A program made the translations under genes and the position numbers. The notes beneath the pieces were generated by a model that ran no database searches, was not told the DNA's origin, and saw nothing but the letters and a program-made list of their open reading frames with translations. Below, in pieces: positions 7,821 through 14,577 of a stretch of DNA of 32,737 nucleotides (positions within the stretch are counted from its first letter, which is position 1; each line of letters begins with the position of its first letter). The stretch lies in contig DKOR01000007.1 of the NCBI GenBank assembly GCA_002470825.1, positions 1 through 32,737 on the forward strand, read 5' to 3'. The DNA is from Thiotrichaceae bacterium UBA7357 (lineage in GTDB: Bacteria; Pseudomonadota; Gammaproteobacteria; Eutrophobiales; Eutrophobiaceae).

Positions 7821-8641
7821 ATTGCGTATATGTTAACTATTAATAAGTGCCAAAGAACAAACGTAAACATAGATAACGATAGAGGAATATGCACGAATAA
7901 CCAATATTTCAGAATACTCTGCGCAGCATAATGAAAATCGATTTGATTTTTTTTAACAGCATAGCTTTTCAATTCATCCAAATAATCAGTCTCTGATTGA
8001 CTTAAATAACGACGCACAAGCGTGAAGTGATGTTCAATCCAACTCGTCCCTTTGCGCCCCCCCCAAAGATGATTAAAAAAATATCTCGGCTGCAAAAAGA
8101 ACCAGTCAAGCGTTTCAATATAGTGTCTAGCAAGGGTATTCTTCTCCGTCTCACTAGTACAGAGCAGTATTAATGCTTCGTTTTTTTCTCTTATCTCTGC
8201 GATAACGTCTGGTATTCTTTCATAAATAATTTCAGAACCAGTCTCATTAAGTCGCTTTGGGTAGAGACGCTGGAATAAAACACCAACTATCCCGCTAAAT
8301 GAGACCATGTAAAATAGCAAACCAAGAATTTGTTCATATAAGCCCTGCGGCCAAATCGAACCAGTATGTAACCAGTAAATCAGTAATCCCGTTGTTCCAG
8401 CTGCAATATGAAATATTGTCCAGTACTTAGCAGCAAGCAGGGGAACGAACGATAACCTCTTACGAAGATTAAAAGCGAAAAGCAAAAGAATTACGACAAA
8501 CAAGCTGTACCCAGTTACAACACTTGGATCGCCTAAGTTACTTTTTACATAATCTGCATAAAACCAAATTGCAAGATAGCAAAACAGCAATAAACTGCTT
8601 ATGAAAAAAATAATGAAATTATCCCGATTCATATCAAGCAC
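7817..8641 (-). CDS. Diheme b-type membrane cytochrome (two H-x13-H helices), quinone- or ferredoxin-linked
   Basis: This 274-residue inner-membrane protein has five predicted helices (about 9-30, 42-58, 72-92, 103-125 and 245-270). Helix 3 has H78 and H92, and helix 5 has H251 and H265. Both pairs are spaced as H-x13-H, the pattern of bis-His heme b ligands in cytochrome b and ferric-reductase families. Both helices run in the same direction, so pairs H78/H251 and H92/H265 could hold two stacked hemes across the membrane. Positive residues after helices 2 and 4 place the roughly 120-residue helix 4-5 loop in the cytoplasm, where it could dock the upstream ferredoxin. The gene overlaps the decaheme gene by 4 nt. 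No family name is assigned; the diheme role is inferred from ligand spacing. Confidence 0.75.
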   Translation of the reverse strand: MLDMNRDNFIIFFISSLLLFCYLAIWFYADYVKSNLGDPSVVTGYSLFVVILLLFAFNLRKRLSFVPLLAAKYWTIFHIAAGTTGLLIYWLHTGSIWPQGLYEQILGLLFYMVSFSGIVGVLFQRLYPKRLNETGSEIIYERIPDVIAEIREKNEALILLCTSETEKNTLARHYIETLDWFFLQPRYFFNHLWGGRKGTSWIEHHFTLVRRYLSQSETDYLDELKSYAVKKNQIDFHYAAQSILKYWLFVHIPLSLSMFTFVLWHLLIVNIYAI

Positions 8642-8659
8642 TTTAATGTGATAGTTATT

Positions 8660-10393
8660 TTAATTTAATTCCATGTTGAATATATCTTGATTACCAAAAT
8701 CAACTCTTTTCAGCGCATCATGAGGACAAGCATTTACACATGCGGGACCTCCTAATTGGTCAATGCAAAGATCACACTTAGTTGCCTTCAGAATAGGTTG
8801 TTGCGTTTTTGGGTCGAGAATTGATAATCCATCTTGATCTTGGATTTCAACCATCTTAATATTCTTATACGGACAAGCATTAGAACAAGTACCGCAGCCT
8901 ATACAGGTAACATCATTAATTATGACGTTACCCCCGCCCTGGCTTCTATGAATGGCTCCCGTGGGGCAACCAATCATACAGACCGGATCAAGGCAGTGCA
9001 TACAGGCATTAGCGACCATGCTTGCCCCGTGTGTTTGTCCCTGCCGGGTAAAACGAGGGTTGCCGTCGTGACTGTTGCTACACGCCGTCACACAATCATC
9101 ACAACGAACGCATTTATCTAGGTTAATGAGCATCGCCTGAGTACCATTGATGAAATGGTTCTCTACTGCCCATTCAAGCAAAGCGTCATTAGCCAAAGGT
9201 CTATCTGCCGCGTCCGATAGTCTTGATTTCGGCTCTGTCATACTTGGGAAAACTAGCTCTGACAAGATGTCTGTGGAGACCCTTAGTACGTGTATATATC
9301 CTAGCGTTGTCAGCGACGTTTCTAATGGCGTTTCCTGATCATTTTTCCATGAGGTGTAGAGTTCATCTAGTCCAAAATAATCACCTTGACGAAGATAAGT
9401 AAGCGTCCTCTCGCCGCTACCCACCTTCATCGTGACACCGCCAAAGCCACCAGCAATAAGTAACAAACCATCGGCATAGTCACCCTGCTTAACCACTACA
9501 TCATTTTCATCTTTGTTTAAATTGTCGCTACTTTTAGAATAAGTCAAATACCATTCAAAGCTCCCATACGTCTCGAACAAAGTATTGTTAGCAACTTGCT
9601 GTAGAGCATCTTCATCAAGTTCTCGAAATATAGGGTGCTCACGCAAATGCCCCTTTAAAACATTATTTCTGTAACTTTCATCGATAATATGTCGCCAGCC
9701 ATCATCATATTTACGGATATCTCGTAATCCTTGCCAACGTATTTCCAGAAGAACTGTTTCGGTCTTGGCAAAGATAGTCGATGTTCTTTGCACTCTACCT
9801 AATGCTGCTATTTCCCCAAAAATTTTACCACTTTTAAACTCTACAACATCATAAATATCTTTTAGCGCGGGGACTTCTTTGATGTCAGAAATATTTTGTA
9901 AAGGCTCTTTGAATATTTGTTGGTGGTCTCTTGCATTGAATAATGAAGCATGTTCTGTTTTATCGTCTTTTTGCAACCCCGTACTCTTATCTATATAAAG
10001 GTCAGTATTTCTTCCCTCTGGAATATTACTATTACTCCATAATTGTGAAAGCACTTTCCAAAAAGTTTTTTTCTTCGTATTTGAACGACCCAGTAAATGT
10101 GATGGTAAGCTTGGCTTGATTACTACAGTAGCTTTACCTGAAATAACTAGAAATGCTGAATTTCCATAATCCCCTTCTCTTATAATTATTTCGCCAGGCT
10201 TGAACTTAACTAAGCGGCAATCATTCTTTATGATTCCCTCAAGAGGAACTGAACGAGGGAAACGTAAAGCATCAATCGTAGATATCTCTGGTCGTTCCAT
10301 AAGCATAGCCAGATTGGCTTCCGTCATGTCGGGGTCGAATGCACTATCCCAACGGCCAGGACGTTCCATTGATTTAAAAGACGTCAACTTCAT
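8660..10393 (-). CDS. Fusion of two cyclic-nucleotide-binding-type domains and a four-cluster [4Fe-4S] ferredoxin
   Basis: This is a 577-residue soluble protein without a signal peptide. Residues about 50-90 plus 180-225 form one CNB (Crp-like) domain interrupted by a roughly 90-residue hydrophilic insert. Its phosphate-binding cassette FGEIAALGRVQRTSTI (192-207) keeps the ligand-type Glu194 and Arg203. A second CNB-type domain (about 250-385) has a degenerate cassette (GLDELY, no matching Arg). Residues 425-560 hold sixteen Cys in four groups (428-438, 464-476, 497-507, 540-556), the pattern of DmsB/NrfC/TtrB electron-transfer subunits. Such subunits normally partner a molybdopterin enzyme; none is encoded here. 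It lies 18 nt before the cytochrome b gene, so electrons probably pass between the two. Cyclic-nucleotide gating of electron flow is inference. Confidence 0.85.
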   Translation of the reverse strand: MKLTSFKSMERPGRWDSAFDPDMTEANLAMLMERPEISTIDALRFPRSVPLEGIIKNDCRLVKFKPGEIIIREGDYGNSAFLVISGKATVVIKPSLPSHLLGRSNTKKKTFWKVLSQLWSNSNIPEGRNTDLYIDKSTGLQKDDKTEHASLFNARDHQQIFKEPLQNISDIKEVPALKDIYDVVEFKSGKIFGEIAALGRVQRTSTIFAKTETVLLEIRWQGLRDIRKYDDGWRHIIDESYRNNVLKGHLREHPIFRELDEDALQQVANNTLFETYGSFEWYLTYSKSSDNLNKDENDVVVKQGDYADGLLLIAGGFGGVTMKVGSGERTLTYLRQGDYFGLDELYTSWKNDQETPLETSLTTLGYIHVLRVSTDILSELVFPSMTEPKSRLSDAADRPLANDALLEWAVENHFINGTQAMLINLDKCVRCDDCVTACSNSHDGNPRFTRQGQTHGASMVANACMHCLDPVCMIGCPTGAIHRSQGGGNVIINDVTCIGCGTCSNACPYKNIKMVEIQDQDGLSILDPKTQQPILKATKCDLCIDQLGGPACVNACPHDALKRVDFGNQDIFNMELN

Positions 10394-10437
10394 AAGGTTA
10401 TAATTTTAATTGTCTCTTACTAATGCGATATTTTCGT

Positions 10438-11382
10438 TTATTTATATTTACTTTTTTCAGGGAGCATTTTTGCAACACTCTTACTCAGATCGACATCCTT
10501 TATTGCTTCCGCCAGTTTCTTCCCATTTTCGCTAGTTGGCTCATCCAACAGCTTTTTAATTTCTGGGATATCAGTTATTGCCGATAAAGCTAGTTTTGCA
10601 GCATCAAACCGATTTTGTTGAAATAACTTATATTTATCATCTGTAGCTCTAGCAAGACCATTCGACGCAGATACCAATATTGCAGCCTGACCTATAACAT
10701 ATGTCCGTGACAATTCGATGGAATTCATTTCAGCATTTACTGTAACGTCGGGAGGATAAAATCGATGCCGAACAGAACCTTGTGAATAAGCTATATATTC
10801 AAAATTTTCGTTTGCAGGATGTCCATTGGCCACTAATTTTGCTAAAATCTCAGGTTCCACATCATCTCTAGAGAGACCATGACAGCTCGTACAATTCTCT
10901 GCTAATTCATAATGCATGAAAGACCAGATCATTCCTGCTTCTTTTGCATCTGAGTATCGTTGTTGTTTGTGCTCTGCAGTTTCTGTGTCCGCCTTTGCAC
11001 CACTACCATACTCGTTATGTATTGCCTTCCAATCTGATGAAGGACCATGACAGCTTTCGCAAGAGGGCCCAGCTTTAGCTTTGGCGGGCTTGTCTGCTTT
11101 CTTTTTCACAAGAGTATAGTGGCATGTGCTACACACAGGACTTTTCTTCATGGATTTCGCACCACCAATAGCAGCCAGTATCTCTTTAGCTTTCGGCTTT
11201 TTGTGAACGTCCTTGTAAGCAGCAAAATGCTTAGTCTCTTTCCACACGTCATATTCTGCTTCATGGCATTCCATACAGATTTTTGGCCCTACGTTGTGGG
11301 GCTCGGCCAAAGATATTGAAGGGAGAAGCAATAATAAAGACAGCATGATCATTAATGATTTTGACATTTTGCACAAAGACAT
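10438..11382 (-). CDS. Tetraheme c-type cytochrome, c554-like; first gene of the redox operon
   Basis: This 314-residue exported protein has a signal peptide (about 1-26, SLA/EP) and four CxxCH sites: C36, C84, C108 and C164. The opening VGPKICMECHEAEYDVWKET is characteristic of the cytochrome c554 family, which in nitrifiers accepts electrons from hydroxylamine oxidoreductase; no HAO is present here. The C-terminal 130 residues are helical and Lys-rich, ending EKSKYK, which would suit docking to acidic partners such as the pentaheme or decaheme proteins. The start at 11382 is preceded by AGAGG at good spacing. The next gene follows after 44 nt. A Fur-type box lies about 127 nt upstream. Confidence 0.85.
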   Translation of the reverse strand: MSLCKMSKSLMIMLSLLLLLPSISLAEPHNVGPKICMECHEAEYDVWKETKHFAAYKDVHKKPKAKEILAAIGGAKSMKKSPVCSTCHYTLVKKKADKPAKAKAGPSCESCHGPSSDWKAIHNEYGSGAKADTETAEHKQQRYSDAKEAGMIWSFMHYELAENCTSCHGLSRDDVEPEILAKLVANGHPANENFEYIAYSQGSVRHRFYPPDVTVNAEMNSIELSRTYVIGQAAILVSASNGLARATDDKYKLFQQNRFDAAKLALSAITDIPEIKKLLDEPTSENGKKLAEAIKDVDLSKSVAKMLPEKSKYK

Positions 11383-11427
11383 ACTAAATACCTCTAACTA
11401 AAGTTTGTAATTAACTTTTCACTTTTT

Positions 11428-11455
11428 AATTTACTTACGCTTTCAATACTGTCCA
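11428..11455 (-). promoter_or_regulatory. Candidate sigma70-type promoter for the redox operon
   Basis: Read on the minus strand, TGGACA (11450-11455; 5 of 6 matches to TTGACA) is followed after 16 nt by TAAATT (11428-11433; 4 of 6 matches to TATAAT). Transcription would begin near 11421, about 39 nt before the start codon. The Fur-type box lies upstream of this promoter rather than over it. A second possible -10, TATAAC near 11497-11502, would place the box over its -35/spacer. Confidence 0.3.
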
Positions 11456-11508
11456 TATTAATTAATAAAACTAATTTTTAATAGTATTATTAATCAGTTA
11501 TAATTGAA

Positions 11509-11523
11509 TAATAATCATTATCA
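11509..11523. promoter_or_regulatory. Fur-box-like operator (7-1-7 palindrome)
   Basis: TAATAATCATTATCA matches the 7-1-7 Fur palindrome TGATAAT-n-ATTATCA at 13 of the 14 specified positions, and the wider 19-mer at 11504-11522 matches 15 of 19 consensus bases. It stands about 127 nt upstream of the tetraheme gene and 325 nt upstream of tupA. Iron control of an operon needing 19 c hemes, two b hemes and five Fe-S clusters would make sense. Chance is possible in AT-rich DNA, but the palindrome is unusually complete. Confidence 0.6.
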
Positions 11524-11847
11524 TTTAAGCTGATGGAGATATTCTCAAAACACTAAGTCAAGAGAATAATATAGTTTAGACTCTTTTTTTATGTGAACTT
11601 ATAGTACACGGATGAGTTACCGAATAAAAAAATATGTTGCAATTTATTTTCACGAAACCCTACGCGTATATAACGAAAACGCGTCGTGCTTGTTTTTTTA
11701 AGGCATTTCTTAGATGGCCTGAAATCATATAAACACGAATGATGTGAAAATAAGGTTAGCGATAGACGTGAGTCTGATATTTTATCAAACATGCGCGACT
11801 ATTTTTTTAATATTTTAATTATAAAAACACATATGAAGGAATGATTT

Positions 11848-12660
11848 ATGCGCAGTATTTTAGGATTATCATTAATGTTATTGATAAGTGTTTCGTTAAA
11901 TTCAAATTCAAATTCAAATGTGATGCGGTTAAAGATGGCAACAACGACTAGTACTGACAATTCAGGTTTATTGGCCGTGCTAAATACTGCATTTGAAAAT
12001 AGATATAATGTGAAATTAGATATTATTTCTGCGGGAACGGGCAAAGCTATTCGTTTAGGAGAAAATGGTGATGTTGATTTGATCTTTGTGCACGCACCAG
12101 AAGCTGAAAAAAAATTTGTTTCAGAAGGTTCAGGAATTGAGCGAAAACCAGTTATGCATAATGATTTTATCATTATTGGGCCAGGAACTGACCCTGCGGG
12201 TATTAAAAATGCAAAAGATATAGTCGAGGCAATGTCATTGCTAATTGAAGAGAAGCATGTTTTTGTCTCGCGCGGAGATGATTCTGGAACTCATAAAAAA
12301 GAAAAAAATCTTTGGAAAATGACAGGTAGCGAGCCTTCTGATGATTGGCACCTTTCGGTTGGTCAAGGAATGGCCGTCGTTCTTAGAATAGCGGATGATA
12401 AAGAAGCGTATACATTGACAGATAGAGGTACTTACCTCGCTTACAGAGACAAGATAAAGTTAAGAGTAATATTTGAAAACGATCCAGAGTTATTTAATCC
12501 TTATCATGTGATCATGGTAAACCCTAAGAAACATCCACACGTAAAAATTGATATGGCGAGAAACTATTCAGATTTTATTCGTAGCAAGGAAGGTCAAGTT
12601 TTGATTCGAGATTTTAAAATAAACGACAATATATTATTTCATCCTGATGTCATTAGATAA
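11848..12660 (+). CDS. tupA: Tungstate/molybdate-type ABC transporter substrate-binding protein (TupA family)
   Basis: This 270-residue protein has a short N-terminal hydrophobic signal. It then has the TupA hallmark ATTTSTDNSGLL (31-42) and the second oxyanion-binding segment SRGDDSGTHKKE (141-152). It would capture tungstate (or molybdate/vanadate) in the periplasm for an ABC importer. The usual partners tupB (permease) and tupC (ATPase) are absent; the next gene is convergent and unrelated. AAGGA lies 9 nt before the ATG. The signal region contains an in-frame hexanucleotide repeat giving NSNSNSN. Being divergent from the redox operon, it may share its control region. Family assignment is firm; the exact anion is not. 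Confidence 0.87.
   Translation: MRSILGLSLMLLISVSLNSNSNSNVMRLKMATTTSTDNSGLLAVLNTAFENRYNVKLDIISAGTGKAIRLGENGDVDLIFVHAPEAEKKFVSEGSGIERKPVMHNDFIIIGPGTDPAGIKNAKDIVEAMSLLIEEKHVFVSRGDDSGTHKKEKNLWKMTGSEPSDDWHLSVGQGMAVVLRIADDKEAYTLTDRGTYLAYRDKIKLRVIFENDPELFNPYHVIMVNPKKHPHVKIDMARNYSDFIRSKEGQVLIRDFKINDNILFHPDVIR
11898..11919 (+). repeat. Hexanucleotide tandem repeat in the tupA signal-peptide region
   Basis: The unit AAATTC runs 3.67 times in a row and encodes the Asn-Ser alternation at residues 18-24. It sits between the hydrophobic core of the signal peptide and the binding domain. As six is a multiple of three, copy-number slips keep the frame and only lengthen or shorten the linker. Confidence 0.75.
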
Positions 12661-12885
12661 CTCGTTTAGTATTCAGTAGCTATAAGAACCCTTTTTTTGA
12701 AATTTATTAATTAAAAAAATAAAATCTGTAATTCTCACTGTCGAGTTAACTTTACAAAATAAGAAATATTGTCTACTGGGCGGACTGCTCTTGATGGAAT
12801 TAATTATATTTAATCATATTTTAAATAGAATAAAACTTTTAAAAACTCATTTATTGAAAGGACGAAACTTAGATATTCGTTTTAA

Positions 12886-13758
12886 TTAACGATTTATTTT
12901 AAGCTTGATGAAATCGATGACTACAAAAATTAAAATGACAGCAAAACTTAACCACCCGAAAGTTGAATTATACTCGCTCACGAGATAGTTATGAGTACTC
13001 TCTTGCGTTCGATTAGTGAAATAATCATTAGTTTTAACTAGCGTAACTATTCCTGCATGGACTCCTATACAAGCGGCAATTCCACGATGTTTTAAACGCA
13101 ATAAGCCAAGCAATACACCAAAAATAAAAAGCGTTAGAAAATAGTCTAGAATGGACCATTCATGAAAACGACGGAATGCTTCAGGCATCATGCTGAAACT
13201 AGTTAACCAACCTACATCAGTATCTACAGGCACTTCGCGATAACGAATAAAATGTACGCCTGAGTATATAAGGCTCGAAAAAAATATTGTTATTATTGCA
13301 CCGGTTTTTTTGTATAAACCAGAAAATAAAGCTCCTCTAAAAATCGACTCCTCAATCAAGCCGATTAATAAACCAGCAAGCATAGCTTTTCCAAATCGCT
13401 CCATTACAATAGCCAGAGAAATACTACGATGAGTATCAATTTCATGAATGCCAAGCAAGTATAATAACACCTCGATTATTAGCATGATAGCTATACCGTA
13501 GACAAAGCCATTGAACATATTCTTTAAAAATCTAAAGGGTTTTCCACAATAACCAAAAGACTCGAATGAAAGTAAATTATATAACTGCAAGTAAATAGCA
13601 CTGACAATCACACCACTTATAAGAGTGGCATATGTCAGATATTTACGGAAAGCCAAGCCTAAAAAAGGGTCTAGTAAGAGTTTTAGTGGGTATGCCATTA
13701 CAGCGCCTAAAACAAACGCAAGCACAACAAATAAACTGAAGGTTATTATGGCGCGCAT
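12886..13758 (-). CDS. CPBP-family intramembrane glutamic endopeptidase
   Basis: This 290-residue protein has seven or eight hydrophobic helices. The CPBP (Abi/CAAX-like) motifs are present: EESIFR with E136, E137 and R141; a Y-S-G-V-H-F segment with H169; and H234 in IGVHAGI. These residues form the intramembrane catalytic site. It is the last gene of the bepA-soxY-soxZ run, 31 nt after soxZ, so probably co-transcribed. A direct role in sulfur oxidation is not established; membrane-protein maturation or bacteriocin-related roles are the family norm. The 225 nt downstream, up to the convergent tupA, shows no clear terminator. Confidence 0.85.
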   Translation of the reverse strand: MRAIITFSLFVVLAFVLGAVMAYPLKLLLDPFLGLAFRKYLTYATLISGVIVSAIYLQLYNLLSFESFGYCGKPFRFLKNMFNGFVYGIAIMLIIEVLLYLLGIHEIDTHRSISLAIVMERFGKAMLAGLLIGLIEESIFRGALFSGLYKKTGAIITIFFSSLIYSGVHFIRYREVPVDTDVGWLTSFSMMPEAFRRFHEWSILDYFLTLFIFGVLLGLLRLKHRGIAACIGVHAGIVTLVKTNDYFTNRTQESTHNYLVSEYNSTFGWLSFAVILIFVVIDFIKLKINR

Positions 13759-13789
13759 ACAATTAAAGCAATTTGACTTTGAGAGAGAA

Positions 13790-14104
13790 TTATTTTATCT
13801 GAGTTTCAGTTGAATCAACATTGTTTCTATTATCAGTCCAAGAAAGCTCAACTTTATCGCCGACAGTAGCGCCTTCAAACATAAATGATAAGTAAGGGTT
13901 CTTTGAGATAGCTCGGCTCCAGTCACAAGTCATAACAACATTACCATTATGTCTTATTATAATTTCATTTATGTAATGAGAGGGGATAAATTCGGTGGTT
14001 TCGCTATCAATTCGAAAGCCAGTTTCCATTGGGTGTCGAATGATAGCGCGCACTGTTGTAACTCGACCACGTATTTTTGTTTGTAGGCGTATAGATGATT
14101 CCAT
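13790..14104 (-). CDS. soxZ: Thiosulfate oxidation carrier subunit SoxZ
   Basis: The 104-residue protein matches SoxZ in length and pattern: RGRVTTVRAIIRHPMETG near residues 12-29, then beta-strands ending in a VELSWTDN segment. SoxZ has no signal peptide and is exported by piggybacking on SoxY through Tat. The pair carries sulfur intermediates on the SoxY cysteine during thiosulfate oxidation in the periplasm. Its ATG abuts the soxY stop codon with no gap, implying coupled translation. soxX, soxA and soxB are not in the window. Confidence 0.93.
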   Translation of the reverse strand: MESSIRLQTKIRGRVTTVRAIIRHPMETGFRIDSETTEFIPSHYINEIIIRHNGNVVMTCDWSRAISKNPYLSFMFEGATVGDKVELSWTDNRNNVDSTETQIK

Positions 14105-14557
14105 CTAACCACAGCCTCCTTCATGAACCTCTACAAATTTACGTGAGTTAAATAATAGCCCATCGCTTTTTACCACAGCAATAATATCTGAAGAGTTTTG
14201 CATTTTTATCCGCGTTGAGATGAAACCGACACAACCATTAGAAAGATTAAAGCTTGCAATCAATGGGTTAGGATTTTTTTCGACGAATATTGTTATAGAC
14301 TCTATTTTTGGTAAATCCGTTTTAACCTTGACTGGAACAACAGCACCATTTTCTACAACAGAATGAACCCCAATATTAATTTGTTCAGATTTTTTTATAA
14401 CTTGATCAGGAAAATAAGCGGCAATCGCTTCATCTAAGTCGACCGAAGAAAACGCAGCCTTGTTCCATTTGGCAAGGACAGAGATAGGTTTCAATATTCC
14501 GAAAATAAGAGTCATTGATCCCGTTGCTAAATATCTAAGAGTGTCTCTACGTAACAT
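14105..14557 (-). CDS. soxY: Thiosulfate oxidation carrier subunit SoxY
   Basis: This 150-residue protein starts MLRRDTLRYLATGSM, a twin-arginine signal. It ends HEGGCG, the swinging arm whose C149 covalently carries the sulfur intermediate; the more usual ending is GGCGG. The middle (IGVHSVVENGAVVPVKVKT) matches SoxY. With SoxZ it forms the carrier of the Sox pathway, used by SoxB, SoxXA and, in organisms lacking SoxCD, in sulfur-globule formation. The gene lies 20 nt after bepA and directly abuts soxZ. Confidence 0.93.
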   Translation of the reverse strand: MLRRDTLRYLATGSMTLIFGILKPISVLAKWNKAAFSSVDLDEAIAAYFPDQVIKKSEQINIGVHSVVENGAVVPVKVKTDLPKIESITIFVEKNPNPLIASFNLSNGCVGFISTRIKMQNSSDIIAVVKSDGLLFNSRKFVEVHEGGCG

Positions 14558-14577
14558 TTACATTTACTCCCCCGTTA

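Larger units (their letters stand above)
11383..11847. other. Divergent intergenic region between the redox operon and tupA
   Basis: This 465-nt AT-rich region must hold promoters for both directions. It contains a Fur-type palindrome (11509-11523), a weak minus-strand promoter (11428-11455) and an ACGCGT pair around 11662-11681. The tupA-proximal 300 nt has poly-T tracts but no convincing -35/-10 pair. No gene of recognisable type was found in it. Confidence 0.6.

Noticed and set aside
10438..11382. Hydroxylamine-oxidation (HAO/c554) module
   Set aside because: Two c554-like proteins are present, but no octaheme HAO, no cM552-type quinone reductase and no amo genes; the context is different.
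11589..11792. Possible 67-residue gene between the redox operon and tupA
   Set aside because: No ribosome-binding site, no recognisable pattern and AT-rich intergenic composition.
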